Positions 1 through 9,311 of a DNA stretch of 42,285 nucleotides are shown piece by piece. Both the position numbers and the translations under genes were made by a program. This stretch comes from Mnemiopsis leidyi (Eukaryota; Ctenophora; Tentaculata; Lobata; Bolinopsidae). The notes below the pieces were generated by a model, which worked only from the letters and a program-made list of their open reading frames with translations, was not told the origin of the DNA and did no database searches. The DNA lies in contig JH153081.1 in assembly GCA_000226015.1 (NCBI GenBank), positions 63,795-106,079 on the forward strand, in the 5' to 3' direction. Position 1 is the first letter of the stretch; each line of letters opens with the position of its first letter.

Positions 1-107
1 TAATGCAGCTGTACCATAATGCAGCTCTACCATAGTCAGCTGTACCATAATCAGCTGTACCATAATCAGCTGTACCATAATCAGCTGTACCATAATGCAG
101 CTGGATT
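1..107. repeat. Short-unit minisatellite at the window edge
   Basis: About seven imperfect copies of a 15-16 nt unit (cagctgtaccataat, sometimes with an extra g) run from the first base to about 107. The array probably continues to the left. It has no coding potential. Confidence 0.9.
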
Positions 108-1768
108 GCACAGTATGATCTTCTGATGAATTATTTTTCACACCTAAGTTCGAAAGCAAACATCTAAATAATGAGAACTAAGTTAATGTTAGTTGCAAGT
201 TGTAGGGATTCTGGTAATTGGCACTATCTGTTCCATTCTTCGTTGCCGTTAAAGGATTTTGAAAATTTTGACATTGAGCAATCCCACAGTCTCAAAAGTA
301 GGGAGTGGAATAGAACTTGATTTTTCTTTCAATTGCGGGTTGAAATCTCTTTGCTGCACAGCCACGGGGTGAGCGATAATTGTGATTGAGGGTCTAATAA
401 GTAACTGCGCTTGTTGTACCGTTGTAGCTGGAAGCCTCGGTCAGTAGAACACAGTGATAAAAACTATCTGAACCGTCGCTGGCTATTATAGGATAATTTG
501 GCTCCTGTTATTGGCCGGCTCCATTTTAGCCACACAGCTGTTGGAAAACACCGAAGTAAAATAAGTAATGGATAAGTTGGATCAGCAGATCGGATCTTTT
601 GATGGATAAAGAGCAGGTGCACTTTGTCAGTTGAAAAAAGAAGTTGACTGACAAATTGCTTTATCTTCTATCAAAAGATTCTGCAGATAGTCAACAAAAG
701 ATTTATTCCTTCCTTAGAGTCCTTTGCTAGACCCTAACCAGACAGAACGTATCGCAGTTTCCAAACGTGCCTGATTTTAAATTCAATAGACAGGGCATGT
801 GGCATCTGATTTTAATTCCTTAATTATCTAATAATTGCCTCAGCACATGTTATGATTAAGTCTGTATAATCGTTACTTAACCTTGAAGTTTGACCACAAA
901 TTTTGGGATAAAATCTGTAATTTGGCAGACTTCAATAACTGCGTTTGTTGTGTTGGTAAAACCAATTTCAGTGATACTCGATAGTTGGACGCTAATACTC
1001 TAATACATGGCGAGAAAAGGAGAATCTCAAGGAGTTTCTTTGTGACATGTGGATATGATCAAATCATATGGGTATTGGGTATAGGCAATTCCTAGGATTT
1101 GTGGTTTTCGGCGGGAAAGTATTGATAAAAGTTGAACTTGAAAAACGACTTATTTTTGCCAAAACAACATCTCAAGGAAAGGACCACGCCTTCACGACAA
1201 ACCTCTAACTGATCCCGTTAGCTAATAACAATATTCCTAATTCATTGTATCGACTGTATAGTTTTAATACTTTCAACAACTACTATTATACAAATAATTT
1301 TAGGCAATGTTGTTATAAATTGCTGATGATAAAGTTAAATTAATTTACTTCTACACAACTTGGTTTTTCTCATTACTCAAGACCAGCCGTTCGAAAATTC
1401 AATATTTGATTATCGACTGTAGTTTACTTTTTTGGCCTAGTCATCTGTTGGATGTCAGAACATGTATTAGATTAACGACAGCTGATCAATGCAAGATCAT
1501 TCGACCATCATAATCAACTCTATGCAAATGTTCTTTGGAATTCCGTTAGTATGATAGATTTATTCGGACACACTCAGTCAACAACAACATACTACATAGT
1601 AATAAAAATCGATTCGTTTCTTGGTAATCTGGATTAATGAATGATATTCTGTAATTGCTTGTAATTACAATTTGAGTTTAAACATCAGTTGCCTACTCTT
1701 AAGCTTTTATATTTGACCCAAAGAATAATAACTATTAACGAAATGCACTTTCACTGAAACAGTCATCA
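108..1768. other. Intergenic or intronic stretch upstream of receptor 1
   Basis: I see no exon, RNA gene or mobile element here. It is AT-rich and includes the presumed 5' flank of the first receptor gene. A tttatat stretch near 1706 could be a promoter element, but nothing supports that directly. Confidence 0.5.
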
Positions 1769-2878
1769 ATGGAGTTTGATAAAAACAGGTTGAAAGCACA
1801 ACTTAACTTCTTTGCGACAATCGAGACAGCTGGTATTTTGGTCGGAGGAGTGGCCAATTTTCTGCTGCTAGCATTCCACTTGAAACAAACAAAAAAGTCA
1901 ACCACAATTCTGCTCTATTGCTTCACAAATGTTACTGATCTTCTTATTTGCGTTCTCATGATTCCAACTGTTATATCCTGCTGGGCTGGCTCTAAACCTC
2001 TCTTCTTTGAAACCGTGGTCGCTCGAGAAATCTGGTTGTTTCTCTGGGAAGTTTCAGGAAGAACTTCAGTTTTTCTGATAGGTCTCCAGAGTGTCCTGAG
2101 AACGAGAGCTCTCTTATTCCCCTTTTCTAAGAGGCTCAGAAAAGTTTGGCTAGCTGGAATCATGATCACTTATGCCATTATTCTTTGCAGCCTTCAAAGC
2201 GTCCGCTTCTTCTACAAAGTCTACAGTATTTTCAGCCCACGAACCTGCCGAGCCACGTTGATGTTCTGGTGGCTGCAAGAAGCGATGGGCCCACAAGGAA
2301 AAGGAACCATAGTCTTCATGTTCATGACTGCCCTGTTCGGATACGTGATCCCGTTTCTCCCAATCACCTTGTCGTGTGTCATCTCCATCGTCTGCATCAA
2401 AAATTCGAGAAAGAGAACAGCAGCAGGTGGTCTTGGAAGTCATCCGAGCACCGTGAGACGCCCGACAGGAGCAAGCCGACCGAGTGACAATCACAAAGCA
2501 GCAACCAAGACGATAGTCATACTGACTGTCGTCTACCTCCTCACTAACTCACCACTTTTTGTCATGGAACTTAACGAGTTGATGGTCAGTATCTCCATTG
2601 CCCTAAAAAAACAAGTCAATTTCATCAACTGGGAAAAGTTTATCGAAGATGGAAACTTCCTGTATTACGTGTTTATCTATGTTTTCAGTTATAACGTGTG
2701 CATTCTCCTGAACTCGGCAGTAAACGCCTTTGTCTTCTTGTCCAGAACGGCGGAAAAAAGAAAGTTCGTAGCTGACACGTTCATGATGGTGTTTCGATGT
2801 GGAAAGAAGGAGATTCGAATCGCTCCGTCGGGAATTGGCAGTACCGGACCGCTAGGGACGCAACTTTCAAAGACATGA
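1769..2878 (+). CDS. Rhodopsin-like seven-transmembrane receptor, tandem copy 1
   Basis: Intact single-exon gene of 369 residues. Hydrophobic segments fit seven membrane helices at about residues 14-37, 45-68, 88-111, 126-147, 181-212, 247-268 and 297-325. The end of TM3 reads LQSVLRTRALLFPF where DRY would be expected. The end of TM7 reads NSAVNAFVF in place of NPxxY. The third cytoplasmic loop (about 213-245) is basic and Ser/Pro rich, and the tail is short. A class A G-protein coupled receptor in the plasma membrane is likely; the ligand is unknown. The start was chosen because the MEFD start is shared with copy 2. Cys71 and Cys160 could form a loop disulfide. A possible AATAAA signal lies at 3267-3272. 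Confidence 0.88.
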   Translation: MEFDKNRLKAQLNFFATIETAGILVGGVANFLLLAFHLKQTKKSTTILLYCFTNVTDLLICVLMIPTVISCWAGSKPLFFETVVAREIWLFLWEVSGRTSVFLIGLQSVLRTRALLFPFSKRLRKVWLAGIMITYAIILCSLQSVRFFYKVYSIFSPRTCRATLMFWWLQEAMGPQGKGTIVFMFMTALFGYVIPFLPITLSCVISIVCIKNSRKRTAAGGLGSHPSTVRRPTGASRPSDNHKAATKTIVILTVVYLLTNSPLFVMELNELMVSISIALKKQVNFINWEKFIEDGNFLYYVFIYVFSYNVCILLNSAVNAFVFLSRTAEKRKFVADTFMMVFRCGKKEIRIAPSGIGSTGPLGTQLSKT

Positions 2879-5374
2879 ACTAGAGCCCGCAAACTGCGAA
2901 GATAAGGTCAGAGTTGAAAAGAGCCTTGAATTAGGGACTTGGGCAATCGGAGATCAAGGCATGATATTTTATTGAACAAGACGAACTTTATTAAATGTTC
3001 ACATTTAAATTAATGAATTGTAATAATTTACATAAAGTTGAATACAACAGCTTATACCATTTACCAGAAGACAATTTAGAAAGTCAGTCGTCAGAGATTC
3101 ATTTCCAATTTTACCAAATTTGCTTTGCTATTTGTTGATTTGCTATCCTGTGTTTCAAGTGTATAATTTATTGCTTGTTGCTGGAGAAGTTTTTATTGTT
3201 TGTAACTATCAACTTAACTTAATACTTAACAAACCCAGAAGCCAGGTAGTAGTACGAATGTCATGAAATAAACTAATAAACTACTGCAACAACTTGCAGA
3301 TTTATCGACCATAGAACTTTCAGCATTATTCCGCGAGCCGATGAATATCCATATCGTGCTTAATAACGTAGCGTACCTGAATCCTGACATTTGATAATGT
3401 GCCTGATATGGTACGTGACTTGGGGAAGCTGCATGAGCTCACGAGAGTCAATTCAGATATAAAACTACTGCATTTTCTGAAGAAGGAATAATTGCAGCAC
3501 ATCAGCCATTTCCAACTATTGCTCGAGACAGAAGAGTCACATGAGGCCAGCTGTAGAGGGAGGAGGTCAGTCTGCTGACTAATTTAAACAGCTCTGTTGG
3601 GCGGCCAGGAGAGTTCTGGAGAGGGTGCCGGCTACCCCACGTCAGGGAGAACGTAATTTTGTGATTTTATAATAGTGATGAGCAAGCTCTAGAGTTTGGT
3701 TTCTTTGAATTTGTTGTGTAAAATATTTACCATTTATCTAGGAGCGGAGATTGAGAAAATTGAAGTTTGATTTCTAAATTAGGTAAGCACAAACTTTGGG
3801 TAGACAAAATGATTTATTGCATTGTAATTTTGTAGAGGTATAAGTCTCGTCATATAGTTCCTTCGCTCACACAGGAATTTTTTTACAAACATCTTATCAC
3901 CCCAATTGTTATCGTTTTGCCAGGAGTCAGGACTTAACCGCTGCAGACAGCGAAGCAAATTCCATGAGCTTGTGACGACAACGTGACCACTGACTTATCT
4001 TTGTAGACTCGGCCTGCTCACTCTTCGGTGAGAAATGTCGATTACTCTGGTCAATTAGTCCACCATGGTGCTCTTTTCTTTTCCAATGTATGTTAGATTA
4101 TGAGAAATATTACCTGAAACTTGACTTAGAAGTGCTCTGCAGAGCGCGAAATCGTGTTAACTCAAGAAAATTGAAAAATTGAAAAACTGTGCTTTGAACA
4201 ATTTATAGAGATTATTGCATCATTCTGCTAGTGCTAAAAGTGCTAAAAGCGACTATTCTGTTTCCTGGCACCTCTTTTTTGCTAGCTAGATGCGCATCGT
4301 GTATACTTACAGATAAGTAAATAGGTAGCATTACTTCAATTCATTCAAGCTATCTAATCTAGAAATAATAAACATTTTTTGTATGTTTTATACAAGCGTT
4401 AACTATAGCTTGGTTGTGCCTGTCTCAAAGCAGATTTAACCCGTCGTGTCAGGCGCGTTGCTGTAAAATGCCAAAAAAGATTGCTGCAATTCCAGTCACG
4501 ATCACCCGACCGGTACTGATCTTGTAAATAAATGTTTCAACTATTGTAGCTCTCGTACCTCATTGACAATACAAAAAAGAGTAAGGTCCAGTGACAACTA
4601 ATGACACATTTAGGGATCCGAACATCTATGATTGTTGACAGCTGGTCCCCTTCTAGCATTATCAGGGAATTTACCTCCAAATTTCATCAGTTCCATCTTT
4701 TACTAGACTAGATCTAGATAAGTAGATCTGGTCACTCTTAATCAGCCGTTATTGGGGGGGGGGGGGGGGGGTACGTCCTTATGGCCTATATTTGTTAAAA
4801 ACCTCCTTTGTTAGATACGCCTTTTTGTGTACCAAGAAACAACATTGTCAGCTGCCATTAATCACATACCAATAACTAGTATCAGATGTCTCATCTAAAT
4901 AGAGCTTGGAGTCCTTTGACACGGGGCATTATTGCAATTGTTATATGGACAAACCAGAGTAACAGAAAACAATTTATCCTGATCCTGAGCCGCCAGTATG
5001 AGGCACATGGTGTTTTTTTATTTCTCTGACAAAACTAAACCTGCTCCAGTTTTTTGCGTGTTCAAAATGAGTACTTTTGCCGAGTAATCTAACAACGGTC
5101 AAGTCTAATCTGATTTGCACAATATAAAATAATGAAGAGGCACCCACCTGATTTAAGCTCCGCTATCTTTTTCAATTGTGATTCACACCTGTTTCAATCT
5201 CTGTTCCGAATATTCTCGGCTTATTTCTAGAAAAAAACAGCAACGTGGATCTGTGTCGCCTTTCTTTTCTTTCATTAATCAAAAAAAGAATTGTTGATTT
5301 GAAACATGGTTTGAAATAACCTTGGCCTATCTAGATCTCGATTTAGCTGTTTAAGCACTATTTTAGCAGGAGAA
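2879..5374. other. Spacer between receptor copies 1 and 2
   Basis: It holds the 3' flank of copy 1 and the 18-G run at 4754-4771. I see no exon on either strand. A more GC-balanced patch at about 3400-3660 could be an old repeat, but I could not relate it to anything else. Confidence 0.5.
4754..4771 (+). repeat. Homopolymer run of 18 G
   Basis: Uninterrupted run of G in an AT-rich spacer, flanked by att and tac. It could form a G-quadruplex, or its length could be a sequencing artefact. Confidence 0.95.
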
Positions 5375-6499
5375 ATGGAGTTCGATTACGATAAACTAAA
5401 ACCTCAGCTGATGTTTTTTGCAACGGTCGAAACGATAGGGCTGTTAGTAGGAGGAGTAGTCAATCTCCTGCTCCTGACATTCCACCTGAAACAATCCAAT
5501 AAATCTACAACAATCCTACTCTACTGTCTGATGAACGGAACTGATCTCCTCATTTGTATTCTTATGATCCCAACTGTTATATCCTGCTGGGCTGGCTCTA
5601 AACCTCTCTTCTTTGAAACCGTGGTTGCTCGAGAAATCTGGTTGTTTCTCTGGGAAGTTTCAGGAAGAACTTCAGTTTTTCTGATAGGTCTCCAGAGTGT
5701 CCTGAGAACCAGAGCTCTTCTATTTCCGTTCTCAAGAAGAATCGGTAAAACCGGATTGGCAGGGATCGTTTTAACATACGCAGTTATCTTGTGTTGCATC
5801 AAAAGTACCCACTTGTTCTATGAAACTTACAGTATTTTCAGCCCGAGGACCACCCGGGCAACCTTTATCTTTGTATGGCTGCAACATGCTATGGGTCCCC
5901 AGAAGGGAGGAACAGTTTTCTTCATGTTCCTGAACAACTTATTTGGTTACGTGATCCCTTTTCTACCCATTACGGCTTCCTGTGTCATCTCGGTTTACTG
6001 CATCAGAAAGTCCAGGAGAGCTACATGTAGAAGACGTTCCAGTAAATTTGACCGATCTGCTAATAATCCAACTCAAGATCAACACAAGACCGCAACTGTG
6101 ACGATTCTTATTCTGACGATCGTTTATATTGTGACGAACGCTCCACTTTTCCTTTTAGAGCTGAACGAGATGATGATCGGACTCAGTATCAGTGTTAAGA
6201 AGAATATTTACTTCATAAACTGGACTAACTTTATCCAGACCGGTCACATTCTTGAGTATGTGTTTATATACGTGACGTGCTACAACGTATGTATACTTCT
6301 GAATTCAACTCTCAACGGTTTCGTCTTCTTATTGAGGACAGCTTCGATAAGGGACTACATTGCTAAGAACTTCAAAAGGACGGTAAAAAACTGTGGTGGA
6401 CGTCGAACAGTGAATGAGGGGGATCTGGTTTTGACAAACAGGACTGTAAGCGTCGGATTGGGAGTTACAGAACTCTCTAAAGCTGAGACAGAACTCTAA
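5375..6499 (+). CDS. Rhodopsin-like seven-transmembrane receptor, tandem copy 2
   Basis: Intact single-exon gene of 374 residues, paralogous to the genes on either side over its whole length. It has the same start (MEFD), the same seven hydrophobic segments, the same LQSVLRTRALLFPF after TM3 and an NSTLNGFVF variant of the TM7 motif. The second extracellular loop reads FSPRTTRAT and lacks the cysteine found in copy 1, so the usual TM3-loop 2 disulfide is not evident. The third cytoplasmic loop is rich in Arg, Ser and Asn. A possible AATAAA signal is at 6644-6649. Likely a plasma-membrane class A receptor with unknown ligand. Two stretches are almost identical in DNA to the neighbouring copies (see findings). 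Confidence 0.88.
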   Translation: MEFDYDKLKPQLMFFATVETIGLLVGGVVNLLLLTFHLKQSNKSTTILLYCLMNGTDLLICILMIPTVISCWAGSKPLFFETVVAREIWLFLWEVSGRTSVFLIGLQSVLRTRALLFPFSRRIGKTGLAGIVLTYAVILCCIKSTHLFYETYSIFSPRTTRATFIFVWLQHAMGPQKGGTVFFMFLNNLFGYVIPFLPITASCVISVYCIRKSRRATCRRRSSKFDRSANNPTQDQHKTATVTILILTIVYIVTNAPLFLLELNEMMIGLSISVKKNIYFINWTNFIQTGHILEYVFIYVTCYNVCILLNSTLNGFVFLLRTASIRDYIAKNFKRTVKNCGGRRTVNEGDLVLTNRTVSVGLGVTELSKAETEL

Positions 6500-7734
6500 A
6501 TCAAGAGTTTGGGAGTTACAGAAATTAAATTGACTATCTAATATCTATTGACTTTTCGGTGAATTCATTTTAAATCGACAGTTTTGTTAATTATACTGTG
6601 CAGTTTCTTCAGATTTAGTTTTAGAGCATGCGTAATCAGACCAAATAAACAGCTGACTGTGTTAATAAGGTTAAACGTTAACTCGTCTACAAAAAATTAA
6701 AAACAATTTTCTTCTAATGATGGTGCATGTGTCAGATCATTCTAGTATAAAATTGTTCAGAATACATCAATCAATATGAGGAGTTCGTGACAGACACAGA
6801 TGCGCGAAGATAATCAAAGTTTTGCGTCACAGCTCATCGTAAGGTTCTTCAAAATTTTCTGGAAGACTTAATCATCAATATAAAGAAAATGTTAATGTGA
6901 ATTTACTGATTCCTAGCATAACATGCATTTAATTCATGACAAGCGTACATGATTCAGAATTGTTAGGCTACAAGGAACTTATCACGAAGCAACGTGATTT
7001 TGCAGCTATTCGATGATAGCTACGCTGTTCAGTGTTCATGATACCATTCAGAAGTGAGAAGCGTAATTAAGAGCGCTGATTATCTGATTTTAATTACATG
7101 CCCTATGATTTCGGCACCTGTAAAGGATGACATGTTGCCCTAGGTAGCCGACAGTTAGTAGACATAATAGATGTTGCGGCTGAACTGCACTAGTTACTTA
7201 TGGATTATTAAAAATCCGTGCTTTTAATTGTAGTTCTAATTTTTGACGGTTGTTAAAATTCTGGTCTATCGTCATTTTTACAAAATTTGATTGATGATGC
7301 GATTTTCTAGACCAAATTAAAAGATCTTTCACTTTTCAGTGGGCACGGCACCAATCCCCTTGCTAAATAAAATATCGATTATAGAGCAATTGATTAACAC
7401 AAGCTCTTGTTCTGTAAAGATCGTGAAAAGCGGCCACCTTTTTACTTTACAAGAAACACCTGCTGGGACCTCTTTTACTATAGAACCGTATTTCTTGTAA
7501 TCAAGCTTTACAAATTACGAGAATACAAGATGTTTCCTTCACCTGTGCGACTGTTTTGCTGTTGTCCGGCTCTACTTACATCCTGTTTTAATCTTAAGGC
7601 AATTATTGTTTGAAAACTAAAGCTCTTCATACTTGTTACATGAGTATTGACCTTTAATTTACATTTGATGCAATCGACAGGCTGGTTTTATTTTTCACAA
7701 AATTAAAAAACCCATCTGTCAGGGACCAGGGTCG
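6500..7734. other. Spacer between receptor copies 2 and 3
   Basis: AT-rich, with no convincing exon on either strand. A 68-codon open frame at 7407-7613 (+) is cysteine-rich near its end. It has no recognisable features and is probably chance. Confidence 0.5.
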
Positions 7735-8832
7735 ATGAAGAGTGAATTTGAAAAACTTCAACCACAGCTCGTGCTTTTGGGGGCAATTGAAACAGTAGGA
7801 CTTTTAGTGGGAGCAGTAGTCAATCTTGCTCTGCTGACATTCCACTTGAAACGATCCAATAAATCTACAACAATCCTACTCTACTGTCTGATGAACGGAA
7901 CTGATCTTCTCATTTGTATTCTCATGATCCCAACTGTCATATCTTGTCTGGCCGGATCTAAGCCTCTCTTCTTTGAAACCGTGGTTGCTCGAGAAATCTG
8001 GTTGTTTCTCTGGGAAGTTTCAGGAAGAACTTCAGTTTTTCTGATAGGTCTCCAGAGTGTCCTGAGAACGAGAGCTCTTCTATTTCCCTTTTCTAGACGA
8101 ATAAAGAAACAGTGGCTTGTTGGAATTATTCTAGTGTACACACTTGTCTTGAGCACCCTTCAAAGTGTCCGTTTCTTTTACGGAGTTCACAGCGTATTCA
8201 GTCCCAGGACCAATCGACCGACATTTAAACAGTATTGGCTACAATCGGTCATGGGAATCAACAAGCTGGGCACAGTATTCTTCGGATTTTTCTATAGTCT
8301 CTTCGGCTACGTTATTCCTTTTCTTCCCATCACACTGTCCTGCGCCATCTCTATCTACTGTATAAAGAAATCTAAAATCAGGGTGGCATCCCAGCAGCAA
8401 CGAGTTGGAGCAAACTCAATAGGCCAGCCCGGCCAACATGGAACAGCGACAAGAACTATCATCGTTCTTACCGCAGTTTACCTTGCAACTAACTTTCCCA
8501 TTTTTATCGTTGAACTCAATGAAATCATGGTAAGTATCACTAATTTAACGAATAAAAAATATTTCTTCATAGATTGGAACGAATTTCAAAAAGATCATCC
8601 ACTAGAGTACGTGTATATTTACATAGCAGTTTACAATATTTGTGTTCTCCTCAACTCCACAATAAACGGACTGGTCCTGCTCTTCTGCAACACTTCCATC
8701 AGGCAGGTTATTAAAAATAGCTTCATTCGGAAGTTTTCCCGCAAAATTTCTTCAGTGAACACCGAAATACAGAAAATTACATCTAACAATGCCAGTCGTA
8801 AAGCTGGCCACTTGAACGAATCAAAACTCTAG
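7735..8832 (+). CDS. Rhodopsin-like seven-transmembrane receptor, tandem copy 3
   Basis: Intact single-exon gene of 365 residues, third member of the tandem cluster. The start MKSEFEKLQPQL aligns with the MEFD starts of the other copies. Seven hydrophobic segments are present, with LQSVLRTRALLFPF after TM3 and NSTINGLVL in TM7. The second extracellular loop (FSPRTNRPT) lacks the cysteine seen in copy 1. The C-terminal tail is basic and Ser/Asn rich. The stop codon lies only about 75 bases from the last dynein exon seen, on the opposite strand. Likely a plasma-membrane class A receptor; ligand unknown. Confidence 0.88.
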   Translation: MKSEFEKLQPQLVLLGAIETVGLLVGAVVNLALLTFHLKRSNKSTTILLYCLMNGTDLLICILMIPTVISCLAGSKPLFFETVVAREIWLFLWEVSGRTSVFLIGLQSVLRTRALLFPFSRRIKKQWLVGIILVYTLVLSTLQSVRFFYGVHSVFSPRTNRPTFKQYWLQSVMGINKLGTVFFGFFYSLFGYVIPFLPITLSCAISIYCIKKSKIRVASQQQRVGANSIGQPGQHGTATRTIIVLTAVYLATNFPIFIVELNEIMVSITNLTNKKYFFIDWNEFQKDHPLEYVYIYIAVYNICVLLNSTINGLVLLFCNTSIRQVIKNSFIRKFSRKISSVNTEIQKITSNNASRKAGHLNESKL

Positions 8833-8906
8833 CTTTGATATTGTGCGGTGAGAACAGAAAGCGCATAACGATTCTGGGACATATTGTCGAAGAATAGAGG
8901 ACTTAC

Positions 8907-9311
8907 CGATCCTGACATTTTCCCGGTTGACGGCTGCCTCCTCTCGACTGACATTTTGCTTCGTCTGATCAACAGAGACTTTCTCATTTTCCAACTTTAC
9001 CATCAACTGCTGTGTCAACTATAGAGGGAAGGACATTGTATAAATCAGACTACAGGTCTTGATTGTTGTCAATCTGCATTAAGTGAAACTCAGGTTTTAT
9101 TAATAGTTTTATGATTAGATAATTGAAAATGTGTTTCGTAGATGCAGATCTTAAACTTTTGCCTCAAGAAACAGTAAACATATTATTCGTCATCGGACCC
9201 ACCTTAGCTTTGTGTTCCAGCTGCGGTTCAAGAGCAATAAGTTCCTCTGACATGCGCTCAATCATGCTGCTTGACATGTTGAGGGCTTTTATACCGTTCA
9301 CAAGGCGCTGT
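8907..9311 (-). CDS. Dynein exons: start of the stalk coiled coil (CC1)
   Basis: Exons 9203-9311 and 8907-9018 encode a Glu/Lys/Gln-rich helix. It starts [11 protein letters not shown], goes through [19 protein letters not shown] and ends near [13 protein letters not shown]. This matches the LVALEPEL-type first strand of the dynein microtubule-binding stalk. The last exon ends in phase 1 at a strong donor (gtaagt). The stalk tip and second strand were not found downstream. Confidence 0.85.

Noticed and set aside
1-107. Possible CRISPR array at the window start, and at 10714-10996
   Set aside because: Units are directly adjacent with no unique spacers, and the context is a eukaryotic genome; these are minisatellites.
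5521-5802. Antisense open frame in the receptor genes (also 1915-2169 and 7881-8156)
   Set aside because: It is conserved between copies only because the underlying sense sequence is nearly identical; it has no independent protein features.
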